Numbered from the stretch's first letter, positions 26,569 to 35,429 are shown. The stretch is 64,000 bases of DNA from Sphingobium jiangsuense (GCF_014196495.1 NZ_JACIDT010000004.1:279714-343713); one strand, 5' to 3'. Numbers and translations: made by a program. Notes: a model not told the origin generated them from the letters alone.

Positions 26569-27015
26569 ATGAATGAAGCGGAGCGATTACTGGCGCGGAT
26601 GTTCGGCTGGTCCGCGGCAGGCGCGGACGGCCGGGACATCTTCGTTGATCGCGGGGGCGGCGGCGGAGAAGGATTTTTCCACCCCGATGTCGTGCACAGC
26701 CTGTTCGGGCCATCGGGAACCAAGGAGTTGCTGGTCGGGCGGGATGCGTTTTTCGCCTTTGTCGGCCGCTGCGCGGAGGCGCTGTCCGAACGGCGCGACG
26801 AGGTGCTGACGATCACCGGCATCGACGGCCAATGCGCCTTCGTCCACGCCCGCGCCTATCGGCGCAGCCGCGCGAACGGGGAGGAAATCGCCTATGAATG
26901 GGCGATGCTCTACCGGGTCGAGGACGGCCTCATCACCTATGGCGCGGATATGCTGGATGCGCGGGCGCAGGCCTTTTGGGGCCGGGTGCTGACCCCCGCC
27001 GCAGGGGCGGCCTGA
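26569..27015 (+). CDS. Small SnoaL/NTF2-like protein (148 aa)
   Basis: Mixed alpha/beta sequence with the features of the NTF2-like fold: an N-terminal helix (MNEAERLLARMF), a mid-sequence VGRDAFFAFVGRCAEAL helix and C-terminal strands such as FVHARAYRR, YEWAMLYRVEDG. No catalytic residues can be assigned. The ATG at 26569 is preferred to the one at 26563 because GGGAGG lies eight bases upstream of it but only two from the earlier one. It follows the thiolase closely and converges with the SDR gene. It could be an isomerase, hydratase or a binding protein. Confidence 0.65.
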   Translation: MNEAERLLARMFGWSAAGADGRDIFVDRGGGGGEGFFHPDVVHSLFGPSGTKELLVGRDAFFAFVGRCAEALSERRDEVLTITGIDGQCAFVHARAYRRSRANGEEIAYEWAMLYRVEDGLITYGADMLDARAQAFWGRVLTPAAGAA

Positions 27016-27042
27016 CCGGCCCTGTCAGCCAAGCCGGGGCCG

Positions 27043-27810
27043 TCAGCCGGGGTGCGTGCCCCCGCCCGCCACCTCTATCCCGCGCCCGGTGATCATCGCC
27101 GCTTCGTCGCTGGACAGGAACAGCACCGTCGCCGCGACCTCGGCGGGCTGCACCGCGCGGGGGATCATCTGATGCTCGCTGGCGATCTCCGCCTGCTGCT
27201 CCGGCGTCAGCATCTGCGCGACCAGCGGCGTCGCGGTCAGGCCGGGCAGCACGCTGTTCACCCGGATATTGTCCCGCGCATGGGCGCAGCTCGCATAATG
27301 GGACAGGTGGATGACCCCGGCCTTGGCCGCCGAATAGGAAGGCGCCGCCGCCGGGGTGAAGATGCGGCCGGACATGGACGCGGTGTTGACGATGGTGCCG
27401 CCGCCATTGGCCTTCATCACCGGTATTTCATGCTTCATCGCCAGAAAGCAGCTGGTCAGCGAAAGCGCCATCGTCCAGTTCCATTCGTCGAGGCTGAGGC
27501 CCTCCAGACTGCCCGGCTTCGACCCGCCGACATTGTTGAACGCATGGCGCACCGGCCCGTGCGCGGCGCAAGCCTCCGCCACCATCGCCCGCACCGACGC
27601 CTCGTCGGTCGCGTCGGTGCGGACGAAACGGGCGGTCCCGCCCTTCGCAAGGATGGCGTCGCACACCGCCTGCCCCTTGTCGGGGTCCAGCTCCGCCAGC
27701 GTGACCAGCCCGCCCTCTTCGGCGAAGGCATGGGCGGCCGCCTCGCCGATGCCGGACCCGCCCCCCGTCACGATGATCGAGCGCCCCTCGAACCGCTGCC
27801 TCTGCGTCAT
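27043..27810 (-). CDS. Short-chain dehydrogenase/reductase (255 aa)
   Basis: Classical SDR with TGGGSGIG at residues 15-22, Asp42 after the second strand (suggesting NAD), NNVGG at 92-96, a Ser at 145 or 147, and Tyr159/Lys163 (YSAAK). It is the last gene of the minus-strand crotonase-OYE-SnoaL-SDR operon; its ATG follows AGGAGGATGAG one base after the SnoaL stop. It probably oxidises a hydroxyl group formed or exposed by the upstream enzymes. Confidence 0.9.
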   Translation of the reverse strand: MTQRQRFEGRSIIVTGGGSGIGEAAAHAFAEEGGLVTLAELDPDKGQAVCDAILAKGGTARFVRTDATDEASVRAMVAEACAAHGPVRHAFNNVGGSKPGSLEGLSLDEWNWTMALSLTSCFLAMKHEIPVMKANGGGTIVNTASMSGRIFTPAAAPSYSAAKAGVIHLSHYASCAHARDNIRVNSVLPGLTATPLVAQMLTPEQQAEIASEHQMIPRAVQPAEVAATVLFLSSDEAAMITGRGIEVAGGGTHPG

Positions 27811-27811
27811 C

Positions 27812-28375
27812 TCATCCTCCTATGGGCTGCCGGGTCAGGCGGGCGAGGCTGTCCTCGCCTTCCTCCGCCCAGAACGCGGTCCAGCTGTCGAAATCCTGCG
27901 GCAGATCGGGCGGGGTCGCATGGGCCGCCCAGCCGGTGAAGGGGGCGGCGGGCCGCTCTTCCCAATCGGCGGCATACCAGTGCTTTTCCCGCCGCCGGAC
28001 GAAATACCATTCGCCCTCGCGCCGCTCATAGCTGTCGAAATAGGCGATCGCCATGACGATCCATTTGCCGCCATCCTCATGCTCGGCGCGGCAGTAAACG
28101 ACGCCATGGGCATGGTCGGCATCGTCGAATTCGATGCGATGGCCGCAAATCTGGTGGATGGAGCGATAGAAGGTCCGCACCGCCGGTTCGATGATCGAGC
28201 GCAGCACGGCCCGCCCGGTGCCGTGGCGGCCGCACTGGACATCGGGCACGAACAGGCCGACCCAGGCGTCCATGTCCCGCCCGTCCACCGCCAGCGCATA
28301 GCGGATCGGCAATTGCTGGATCGCCGCGAGCGATTCCAGCCGGTCGATCCGCGCGGCGAGGTCGGCGCCGCTCAT
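27812..28375 (-). CDS. SnoaL-like (NTF2-fold) protein (187 aa)
   Basis: N-terminal helices (IDRLESLAAIQQLPIRYALAVDGRDMD) followed by a curved sheet with HQICGHRIEF and YCRAEHEDGGKWIVMAIAYFDSYER. This is the SnoaL_4 pattern found in steroid isomerase-like and polyketide cyclase-like proteins. The ATG overlaps the stop of the OYE gene (ATGA), and the SDR follows directly. A delta-isomerase or dehydratase role on an OYE or crotonase product is reasonable but unproven. A second member is at 53795-54349. Confidence 0.8.
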   Translation of the reverse strand: MSGADLAARIDRLESLAAIQQLPIRYALAVDGRDMDAWVGLFVPDVQCGRHGTGRAVLRSIIEPAVRTFYRSIHQICGHRIEFDDADHAHGVVYCRAEHEDGGKWIVMAIAYFDSYERREGEWYFVRRREKHWYAADWEERPAAPFTGWAAHATPPDLPQDFDSWTAFWAEEGEDSLARLTRQPIGG

Positions 28376-29532
28376 GCCAGCCGTTCCAGATTGGCGGGGT
28401 CGAAGGGCAGGAAGGGCTCGTCCCGCATCGCCTTGGTGAACCAGTCGGGGTCGTTGAGGATCGCCCGGCCCACCGCGACCAGATCGAACTCGCCGCGCTC
28501 GAACCGCTCGACCAGCAGCGGCAGGTTGTTCACCGACTGCTGGCTGGCGTCGATATGCCTCGCGCTGCCCCGCGCCTTGTCCAGCGCGACGCCGCCGACC
28601 GTCATCGACGCCTTGCCGGTCAGCTTCTTCGCCCAGCCCGCCAGATTGAGCGGCGAGCCCTCGAAGATCGGCGTGTCGAAATAGCGCTGGCTGGCGTCGA
28701 ACAGGTCGACGCCCGCATCAGCGAGCGGCCCCAGCAGCGCCCCCAGCGCATCGGGTGTGTCGGCCAGCATCGCGCGATAATCCTGCATCTTGAATTGCGA
28801 GAAGCGCAGCACGATGGGCAGGTCCTCGCCGATCTCCGCGCGGATCGCCTTGACCACCGCGACGCCGAACGCCGCGCGCCGCGCCGCGTCGCCGCCCCAC
28901 AGGTCGTCGCGCCGGTTGGTATAGTCCCAGAGGAAGGCGTCGATCAGATAGCCGTGCGCGCCGTGGATGGCGATGCCGTCCACCCCCAGCGCCACCGCAT
29001 TGCGCGCGGCGAGGGCATAGGCGGCGATCACGTCCGCGATCTCGCTGTCGGTCATCGCCGGCACCGGGGACAGGCTTTCGTCGCGCCCCTCCGGGCGGAA
29101 GGAGATGGTGCCGTCCGGCGGCCCCCATATGCCGGACGGGCGCATCGGCTTGCCGGTGCCGGTCCCGGCATATTCGACATTCCACATCGGCCCCTGATGC
29201 CAGAGCTGCGGCAGAATGCGCCCCCCGGCGGCATGCACCGCGTCGACCACCTGCCGCCAGCCGGACAGCACCTCCACGCCGTCGATGCGGGGAATATCGG
29301 GATGGTCGGCGGCGGCATAATGGGGCAGCGCCACGCCCTCGGTCAGGATCGCGCCGAGGCCGGTCGCCGCGCGCCGCGCATAATAGCTCGCCACCTCCGC
29401 CGTCGGCACGCCGAGCGGCGAGCGGTAGCGCGTCATCGGCGCCATCAGCACGCGGTTGGGCAGGGTGAGGCCGCGCAGGGTGAAGGGCTGCAACAGGGGG
29501 TCGATGATGCTCATATCAGATGCCCAGGTCAT
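28372..29532 (-). CDS. NADH:flavin oxidoreductase, Old Yellow Enzyme family (386 aa)
   Basis: FMN-dependent ene-reductase fold. Seen in order: LPNRVLMAPMTRYRS, LWHQGP, the substrate-binding HGAHGYLIDAFL with NxRxDxWGG (NRRDDLWGG), and the C-terminal VAVGRAILNDP phosphate loop. It would reduce an alpha-beta double bond of an enone. Starting at 29532 makes an ATGA overlap with the crotonase stop; a start six codons later (29514) is also possible. It is coupled at its other end to the SnoaL-like gene. OYE enzymes also occur in steroid and terpenoid catabolism. Confidence 0.9.
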   Translation of the reverse strand: MTWASDMSIIDPLLQPFTLRGLTLPNRVLMAPMTRYRSPLGVPTAEVASYYARRAATGLGAILTEGVALPHYAAADHPDIPRIDGVEVLSGWRQVVDAVHAAGGRILPQLWHQGPMWNVEYAGTGTGKPMRPSGIWGPPDGTISFRPEGRDESLSPVPAMTDSEIADVIAAYALAARNAVALGVDGIAIHGAHGYLIDAFLWDYTNRRDDLWGGDAARRAAFGVAVVKAIRAEIGEDLPIVLRFSQFKMQDYRAMLADTPDALGALLGPLADAGVDLFDASQRYFDTPIFEGSPLNLAGWAKKLTGKASMTVGGVALDKARGSARHIDASQQSVNNLPLLVERFERGEFDLVAVGRAILNDPDWFTKAMRDEPFLPFDPANLERLA

Positions 29533-30332
29533 TGGCCGGTGAAGGAGGGACGGCGCTTCTCGACGAAGGCGGCGCGCTTCTCGGCGGTGTCCGCCGTGGA
29601 CTGGCTCATGAAGATGGCGCGGTTCTCCATCTCGATCGCCGCCTCCAGGCTGGGCGCGGCGGCGTTGAGCCACATCGAGCTTTTCGTGACCGCGATGCCG
29701 ATCGGGCTGTTGACCATCACCGCGTCGGCGAGCTTCAGCGCCTCGTCCATCAGTTGCCCGTCCTCGACGCAGCGCAGGACGAGGCCGATCCGCTCCGCCT
29801 CCTCCGCCATCACCTGCCGCCCGGTCAGCATCAGCTCGGCCGCGCGCTGCATGCCGACGAGGCGCGGCAGCATGTAGGAAAAGCCCAGCTCATGCCCGGT
29901 CCCGGCATTGTGGAAGGCGTTGACGAACCTGGCCGAGCGCGCCGCCAGCGTCATGTCCGCCGCGATCGCGAGGGCATAGCCCGCCCCCGCGGCCACGCCG
30001 TTCATCGCGCAGACGACCGGCTGCGGCAGCGCGCGCATCAGCACCGGGATCTGCCCCAGCCTGTCCATCACCCGCCGCTGATATTGCGCCTTGCCGAGGC
30101 CCTCGGCCACCCATTCGGGCTGGCCCGCCGCGCGGATGTCATGCCCCGCGCAGAAGGCGCGCCCGGCGCCGGTCAGCAGGACGACGCGCACGTCATGGTC
30201 GTATCGCACCGCCTCCAGATGATCGATCAGCTCCGCATACATGGAAAATGTCAGGGAATTGAGCGCATCGGGCCGGTTGAGCGTCAGGCGGCAGACGCCT
30301 TCCGCCGGGGTGTCGCGCAAAATATCGCCCAT
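29529..30332 (-). CDS. Enoyl-CoA hydratase/isomerase family protein (267 aa)
   Basis: Crotonase-fold protein with TLNRPDALNSLT near residue 20, CAGHDIRAAG, and NGVAAGAGYALAIA. At the second catalytic Glu position a Glu is kept (AAELML), but the first reads AFHNAG, so isomerase-type chemistry is more likely than classical hydration. It ends in KRRPSFTGQ as is usual. The start at 30332 follows AAGGATGAAAGG. It is the first gene of the crotonase-OYE-SnoaL-SDR operon, divergent from the CaiB gene. Confidence 0.88.
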   Translation of the reverse strand: MGDILRDTPAEGVCRLTLNRPDALNSLTFSMYAELIDHLEAVRYDHDVRVVLLTGAGRAFCAGHDIRAAGQPEWVAEGLGKAQYQRRVMDRLGQIPVLMRALPQPVVCAMNGVAAGAGYALAIAADMTLAARSARFVNAFHNAGTGHELGFSYMLPRLVGMQRAAELMLTGRQVMAEEAERIGLVLRCVEDGQLMDEALKLADAVMVNSPIGIAVTKSSMWLNAAAPSLEAAIEMENRAIFMSQSTADTAEKRAAFVEKRRPSFTGQ

Positions 30333-30432
30333 GGGCCTTTCATCCTTCCCTTGTCCTCTGCCATATGGCTCTGGACCATTATGCCGCAAAAGGCGAGCGG
30401 CCGCCCACGCGGCGACGCCGCCCGGCGCGGCA

Positions 30433-30448
30433 TATCACAGGTATGAAG
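30433..30448. promoter_or_regulatory. Degenerate dyad operator candidate, site d
   Basis: TATCA-CAGGTA-TGAAG: the left half matches the window consensus and the right half has one mismatch. It is placed like the other sites, between divergent operons (crotonase start 30332, CaiB start 30522). Confidence 0.35.
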
Positions 30449-30521
30449 AAACATGCCCCGCCCCTTGCCTTCGCCGGGACGGGACGCGAGGACGAAGGGA
30501 TGATCGTCGACAAGGTGGACC

Positions 30522-31751
30522 ATGGCCCGATTGCCTCTTGAAACTATACGCGTGCTGGACCTGACAAGGGTACTGGCGGGGCCGTTCGGGTCGCAGATAC
30601 TGGCGGACATGGGCGCGGACGTGATCAAGATAGAGCGCCCGGTGGTGGGCGACGACGCCCGAATCTTCGGCGAGCCCTATCTGCGCGACGGGGAAGGCAG
30701 GCCGACGCGCGAAAACGCCTTCTACCTGTCGGTCAACCGCAACAAGCGGTCGGTCGCGCTCAACATCGCGAGCACCGGGGGGCAGGCGCTGATCCGCGAG
30801 CTGGTGAAGTCCTGCGACGTGGTGATGGAGAATTACAAGGTCGGCGACCTCAAGCGCTACGGCCTCGACTATGAAAGCCTGAAGGCGGTCAACCCGCGCA
30901 TCGTCTATTGCTCCGTCACCGGCTACGGCCAGACCGGGCCGCTTGCGGGCAAGCCGGGATATGACGCGGTGTTCCAGGGCGAATGCGGGCTGATGAGCGT
31001 GACCGGCGTGCCGGACGGCAAGCCCGGCGCCGGGCCGATGAAGGTCGGTCCCAGCATCATCGACCTGTTCACCGGCCTCAACGTCGCCAACGCCATCCTC
31101 GCCGCGCTCTATCATCGCGACGCCAATGGCGGCGAGGGGCAGTATATCGACATCGCGCTGCTGGATTGCGGCGTGTCGGCGCTGTCCCATTATGCGCAGA
31201 TCTATCTGACGTCGGGCGAGGTCCCGGTGCGGCGCGGCACGCAGGGCAATGGCGGCATGCCGACCAGCATGTTCCCGTGCAGCGACGGCGCGATCATGAT
31301 CACCTCCGGCAACGACAAGCAATATGTGGCGCTGTGCGACGCGGTGGGCCATCCCGAACTGGCGACCCACCCGCGCTTCCACACCAATGTGCTGCGCGTG
31401 CAGCACCGGGACGAGATCACCGAGGTGTTCAACGCGATCTTCGCGACCAACACGGTCGATTACTGGCTGGAGAAGCTGGGCGCGGCGGGCATACCCAGCG
31501 GGCCGATCAACGATCTGGCGCAGGTGTTCGCCTATCCGCAGGCGGTGCATCGCGGCCTGCGCGCCCGCGCGCCCCATCCACTCAAGCCCGATCTCGACGT
31601 GATCCGCAGCCCGCTCAATTTCTCGGCCACGCCGATCACCGATTATCGCGCGCCGCCGATGCTGGGCGAACATACCGCCGAGGTGCTGGGCGAGGTGCTG
31701 AACCTCGATGAGGAAGCGCTGGCCCGGTTGCGGGAGCAGGGCGTTATCTGA
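30522..31751 (+). CDS. CaiB/BaiF-family CoA-transferase (409 aa)
   Basis: Family III CoA-transferase that moves CoA between acids without ATP. The N-terminal DLTRVLAGPFGSQILADMG is diagnostic, the probable catalytic Asp148 lies in KPGYDAVFQ, and the downstream PTSMFPCSDG stretch is also typical. Length is normal. Such enzymes activate carnitine, bile acids and other side-chain acids. It stands alone between the crotonase operon and the convergent sulfotransferase and may activate a second acid intermediate. Confidence 0.93.
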   Translation: MARLPLETIRVLDLTRVLAGPFGSQILADMGADVIKIERPVVGDDARIFGEPYLRDGEGRPTRENAFYLSVNRNKRSVALNIASTGGQALIRELVKSCDVVMENYKVGDLKRYGLDYESLKAVNPRIVYCSVTGYGQTGPLAGKPGYDAVFQGECGLMSVTGVPDGKPGAGPMKVGPSIIDLFTGLNVANAILAALYHRDANGGEGQYIDIALLDCGVSALSHYAQIYLTSGEVPVRRGTQGNGGMPTSMFPCSDGAIMITSGNDKQYVALCDAVGHPELATHPRFHTNVLRVQHRDEITEVFNAIFATNTVDYWLEKLGAAGIPSGPINDLAQVFAYPQAVHRGLRARAPHPLKPDLDVIRSPLNFSATPITDYRAPPMLGEHTAEVLGEVLNLDEEALARLREQGVI

Positions 31752-31771
31752 CGCCCCGGCCCCGCCGCCGC

Positions 31772-32941
31772 TCAGCCATAGCCCTGCCGCGCCCGGTAGA
31801 CGGCGAAGCGCTCCTCCAGCCCGGCGCGGGTCAGGCCGAAATCCTCCGGCCGGTGCTTCGGCCCGCCGCCGCCGCTCCGGCGCGGATGCGCGTCGAGCCA
31901 GGCGCGCATCGCGCCTTCCGTTTCGGCGGTCAGCTCCAGATCCAGCGCGTCATAGATGCGCCGGATCGTCCCCATCTGATCGCCGGTGAAGTCGCGGAAA
32001 TCCACGTCTATGAAGCGGTTGGCGCTGGCCGACCGCACCGCATGGGCGCGCTCCAGCGCCTCGGCCCAGATCGCCGTTTCCCGCCGTCCCACCGCCGCCG
32101 GATCGGCCTTCGCCCCGCAAAAGGCGCGCCGCGCCGCATAGATGAGGTTGCTGACCGACGGCATCGCCTCCACCGGATCGCGATGGGTCTGGATCACCGT
32201 CGCGTCGGGAAAGACGGTCAGAACCTCGCGTAGCGAAAAGAGGTCGGTCGGGTTCTTCAGCAGCCAGCGCCGCCGGTCCCCCGCGCCGATCAGGCGCAGC
32301 ACATCGGCCAGCCAGCGATAGGAATCGCTGTCGTCGCGCCCCTGATACCAGGCGTCGTAGCGCGGCACGTCCCACATGGAGGGCCACATATTGCTGGCGA
32401 AGCTGGCGCCGAGGATGAACAGCGATTCCTCTATGCCCTCGGCCGTCATCATATGATCGGCGGCGGCCTCCGGCGCGGCGGCGAGGAAGGCGTCGAGCGC
32501 GGCCTTTTCCGCGCGATATTCGCGGATGGCATCCCAGTCCTCCCGCGCCGGACGCGGCATCGGGTAGACGGTCAGCCAATGTTCCGGCCCCTGAAATTGC
32601 GGGTCGAGCGACAGAAGGAGGTGCAGCGCGGTCGTGCCCGACCGCACCAGCCCGGCGATGATCACCGGCGCCCGCACCGGCTGGTCCAGCAATTCGGGAT
32701 GCCGTTTCAGCCCCTTGACCGCCAGCGCGCGGGTGTCGAGCGACTGGCCTATGCGGAAGGCGCTGGCCGCGACGCAGGCGGGATCGAGGTCGAGCGCGCG
32801 GATATCCGCCAGCAGCAGGTCGAGCCCCTCGCGAAAGCCCTCGTCGCCGAAGTCGGCAAGCCCGGTGCGCGCGGTCGAGGCCGCCAGCATCGCTTCGGGC
32901 GTCAATGTTTCCGCGCCGTCCATCACCGCCGCCCCGCTCAT
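31772..32941 (-). CDS. Sulfotransferase family protein (389 aa)
   Basis: PAPS-dependent sulfotransferase fold. The 5'-phosphosulfate loop is GLVRSGTT (residues 97-104), the 3'-phosphate region is TVIQTHRDPVEAMPSVSNL, and a LLKNPTDLFSL segment supplies the usual Lys. The gene starts by ATGA overlap with the alcohol dehydrogenase stop and ends the VOC-ADH-sulfotransferase operon. Long relatives of this type are common in sphingomonads and actinobacteria. Sulfonation inside a catabolic cluster is unusual: it might tag a hydroxyl group, or the protein may have another transferase role. Confidence 0.85.
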   Translation of the reverse strand: MSGAAVMDGAETLTPEAMLAASTARTGLADFGDEGFREGLDLLLADIRALDLDPACVAASAFRIGQSLDTRALAVKGLKRHPELLDQPVRAPVIIAGLVRSGTTALHLLLSLDPQFQGPEHWLTVYPMPRPAREDWDAIREYRAEKAALDAFLAAAPEAAADHMMTAEGIEESLFILGASFASNMWPSMWDVPRYDAWYQGRDDSDSYRWLADVLRLIGAGDRRRWLLKNPTDLFSLREVLTVFPDATVIQTHRDPVEAMPSVSNLIYAARRAFCGAKADPAAVGRRETAIWAEALERAHAVRSASANRFIDVDFRDFTGDQMGTIRRIYDALDLELTAETEGAMRAWLDAHPRRSGGGGPKHRPEDFGLTRAGLEERFAVYRARQGYG

Positions 32942-33951
32942 GCCGCCCTCCACGGGTCGACATGCACCTTGGTTTCGTTCGCGCCGGCGCGCAGCGCCTC
33001 GAACAGGGCGGGGAAATCATCGAGGCCGACCGTGCGCGACACCATGCGGCGCGGCTCGACATGCCCGGCGTCGAGCATGTCGGCGCTGTGCTGGAATTCC
33101 CGCAGATCATAGGCGAAGGAAAATTTGATCGTCACCTGCTTCCACGTGGCGAGCGACGGCAGGATCGGGTCGGGCGAGGTGCAGAAGCCCAGCGAGACGA
33201 CCGTGCCGCCGGGCGCGACCAGCTCCACCGCCTTCTGCGTGCACCCGACCGCGCCGGTGCATTCGAACACGATGTCGGGCATGCCGCCCAGCGCCGCCGC
33301 GATCCGCTCCCCCTCGCCTTCGCCGAAGGTTTCGAACGCGCTCGCCCCCATGTGCAGCGCGAGGTCCGCCCGGCGCGACGAGCGGGACAGCGCGACGACC
33401 TTGCCCGCCCCCAGCAGGCGCGCCCAATAGAGGACGGCAAGGCCGATCGATCCGGCGCCCAGCACCGCGACCCGCGCGCCCGGCTGCATCCCCGACAGGC
33501 GCACGCCGCGCAGGCCCACGGCCAGCGGCTCGACCAGCGCGCCGTCCTCGGCGGACATCGCCTGCGGCAGGACGATCGCGCTGGCCGCCGAAATCCGCAT
33601 ATATTCGCCGAATCCGCCGACCAGCCCCTGCATCTGCGCGCAGGCCATCGGATAGCCCGCAAGGCAGGGCGCGCACCGGCCGCACCCGGCCACCGGCATC
33701 GCCGTCACCTGCTGGCCCGCCTTCAGCCCCTCCACCCCCTTGCCGAGCGCGACCACCTCGCCGCAATATTCATGCCCCAGCACCGTGCCCGCCGGGAAGT
33801 CGTTGCCATGGCCGGAGGTCATGTGCAGGTCGGTGCCGCAGACGCCGCAGCGCGTGACGCGGATCACCGCCTCGCCGGGGCCGGGTTCAGGATCGGCCAC
33901 GCGCTCCACCACCAGCGGCGTGCCCGCGCCCTTGAAAACAGCTGCTTTCAT
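32938..33951 (-). CDS. Zinc-dependent medium-chain alcohol dehydrogenase (337 aa)
   Basis: GroES-like domain with the catalytic zinc motif CGVCGTD (35-41) and GHEYCG (His60, Glu61). Structural-zinc cysteines are at 90, 93, 96 and 104. The Rossmann domain carries VAVLGAGSIG. It resembles threonine dehydrogenase/sorbitol dehydrogenase-like enzymes. The start at 33951 follows GTGGAGAGC; a GTG four codons earlier is less likely. It is coupled to the sulfotransferase by ATGA. It probably oxidises a secondary alcohol. Confidence 0.92.
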   Translation of the reverse strand: MKAAVFKGAGTPLVVERVADPEPGPGEAVIRVTRCGVCGTDLHMTSGHGNDFPAGTVLGHEYCGEVVALGKGVEGLKAGQQVTAMPVAGCGRCAPCLAGYPMACAQMQGLVGGFGEYMRISAASAIVLPQAMSAEDGALVEPLAVGLRGVRLSGMQPGARVAVLGAGSIGLAVLYWARLLGAGKVVALSRSSRRADLALHMGASAFETFGEGEGERIAAALGGMPDIVFECTGAVGCTQKAVELVAPGGTVVSLGFCTSPDPILPSLATWKQVTIKFSFAYDLREFQHSADMLDAGHVEPRRMVSRTVGLDDFPALFEALRAGANETKVHVDPWRAA

Positions 33952-33999
33952 CTTGCTCTCCACTTGCTCGCCGCGCGGGGTCGGCGGCGCTCTTTTCGT

Positions 34000-34482
34000 T
34001 CAACGGGTGCGCAGGCGGGGCACGCTGCCGAAAAAGGCCCTGCCCCCTTCGTCCAGCCGGATGAACTCGCAATAATGCCCCAGATGGGCGCGCGTATCCG
34101 CATAGATATAATCGAGCGCGCCCGGCATGCCGCCATGGAGCGGCACCGCATAGCCCATCTGTCCCAGACGCGTCAGCATCGCCTCATGGTCGTCGATCAG
34201 ATAGCCGAGATGATGCAGGCGGATCGCCCCGCCTTCATCGCCCCCCGGCAGCGCGTCGTCATAGATGGTTCGCTGCGCCGGGTCCGGCTCGATGATCTCG
34301 GTCATCACCTCGTCGATCCAGGTCAGTGCGATCCGCCGCGTGGGCGGCTGGCGGCCGTCGATCGGGCCGGGCTCGCTGACCGTGAAGTCCACCGCGCCGA
34401 AGCGGTCGGCAAAGGCGGCGCAGGCGCGATCCAGATCGCGCGTCACATAGCCGAGCTGAAAAAAGCCGCTGAAAAAATTCAT
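34000..34482 (-). CDS. Glyoxalase/VOC superfamily protein (160 aa)
   Basis: Two beta-alpha-beta-beta-beta units: FFQLGYVTRDLDRACAAFADRFG and LHHLGYLIDDHEAMLTRLGQMGY. Metal-ligand candidates are Glu in MTEIIEP, His in LHHLGY and Glu in YCEFIR; the usual first His is Gln. Related proteins act as methylmalonyl-CoA epimerases or extradiol dioxygenases. It is the first gene of the VOC-ADH-sulfotransferase operon and is divergent from the TetR gene at 34625. The reaction cannot be assigned. Confidence 0.8.
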   Translation of the reverse strand: MNFFSGFFQLGYVTRDLDRACAAFADRFGAVDFTVSEPGPIDGRQPPTRRIALTWIDEVMTEIIEPDPAQRTIYDDALPGGDEGGAIRLHHLGYLIDDHEAMLTRLGQMGYAVPLHGGMPGALDYIYADTRAHLGHYCEFIRLDEGGRAFFGSVPRLRTR

Positions 34483-34540
34483 GGGCAGGCATCCTCCTTG
34501 CGTCGGGTGCCATTTGTCGCCATGGGCCTTCCCGTTGCAA

Positions 34541-34555
34541 TATAGGTACCCTATA
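34541..34555. promoter_or_regulatory. TetR operator candidate between VOC and TetR genes
   Basis: TATAGG-TAC-CCTATA type inverted repeat (six-base arms, three-base spacer) in an AT-rich patch between the divergent VOC (start 34482) and TetR (start 34625) genes. A TTGCAA hexamer at 34535-34540 directly before it could be a -35 element, so the palindrome would fall in the promoter spacer. Confidence 0.5.
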
Positions 34556-34580
34556 GTATCTATAACTCAAGCGGGATGGC

Positions 34581-34596
34581 CATCGCATCCGTGATG
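34581..34596. promoter_or_regulatory. Dyad operator candidate, site o
   Basis: CATCG-CATCCG-TGATG, a full match to YATCR-N6-YGATR. It lies 28 bases before the TetR start and about 30 bases from the separate TATAGG palindrome, so this regulator gene may itself be under the wider regulon. Confidence 0.5.
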
Positions 34597-34624
34597 AATC
34601 CTTCCGCCCGCCCACGCCGGAGAC

Positions 34625-35305
34625 ATGCCGACCATGCAGAGCCGCCTACCCCCGCCCGTCCCGCCCCAGGCCCCATCGCAGGCCAAAACCGCCAAGCAGC
34701 CGTGGCGCGGCGGGCGGCTGCCGCAGAGCGAGGTGGAGCGGCGCATCGCGCATCTGCTGGAGGTGGCCGGGCGGGAATTCGCGGCGCGCGGCTTCGGCGG
34801 CACCAATCTCGACCGGCTGGTGGCGCTTTCGGGCGTCAGCAAGACGACCATCCTGCGCCGCTTCGGCAGCAAGGAGGGGCTGTTCAACACGCTGATCGAC
34901 CAGACGATGGTGGCGATCCGCGCGCGCCTTGCCGCCGTCCGCTTCGATGTCGAGCATCCGCGCCGCACCATCGAGCAGTTCATCGACGCCTATATCGAAA
35001 CCGCGATCGGCAATCCGCTCGGCCATATGCTGCTGGGCGTCGCGATCTTGGAACGCACCGCCTCCCCGCATTTGAGCCGTATGATCCTCGACCAGGCGCG
35101 GGAAGGGCTGCGACCGATCGCCGATTTCATCGCCCGGCTGATGGAGCGGGGGATATTGTGCCGCGCCGATCCGATGGAAGTGGCGCTCGACCTGCAAGGG
35201 CTGATGACGCAGGGATTCCGCGTCTTCGTCGAAAACCCCGCCTTCCTCACCCGCCCCGGCCGCAGCGGCGAAATCGCCCGCCGCTTCCTCAAGGGCTGGT
35301 CCTGA
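34625..35305 (+). CDS. TetR-family transcriptional regulator (226 aa)
   Basis: A Pro/Gln-rich N-terminus of about 35 residues precedes the helix-turn-helix (AGREFAARGFGGTNLDRLVALSGVSKTTILRRFGSK pattern, about 48-85), followed by a helical effector domain of the AcrR_C type. It is divergent from the VOC-ADH-sulfotransferase operon and is the natural candidate for its control through the palindrome at 34541. The downstream amidohydrolase at 35430 has its own dyad upstream. Confidence 0.88.
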   Translation: MPTMQSRLPPPVPPQAPSQAKTAKQPWRGGRLPQSEVERRIAHLLEVAGREFAARGFGGTNLDRLVALSGVSKTTILRRFGSKEGLFNTLIDQTMVAIRARLAAVRFDVEHPRRTIEQFIDAYIETAIGNPLGHMLLGVAILERTASPHLSRMILDQAREGLRPIADFIARLMERGILCRADPMEVALDLQGLMTQGFRVFVENPAFLTRPGRSGEIARRFLKGWS

Positions 35306-35314
35306 CACCCGTTC

Positions 35315-35330
35315 CATCATCTATGTGATG
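35315..35330. promoter_or_regulatory. Dyad operator candidate, site e (best arms of the plain type)
   Basis: CATCA-TCTATG-TGATG, extended by flanking C and G to perfect six-base arms. It is in the 124-base gap between the TetR stop and the amidohydrolase start at 35430. A TTTATAT stretch about 45 bases downstream could hold the -10 element. Confidence 0.6.
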
Positions 35331-35429
35331 GCATCCGGGCATGAGGTGTTCGGGGTCGGGGACTCATTTATATCGGGGGGAGGAGAGACGGCGGGTTGTG
35401 ATCCGCCATAACGGATAAGGAGCGGGGCA

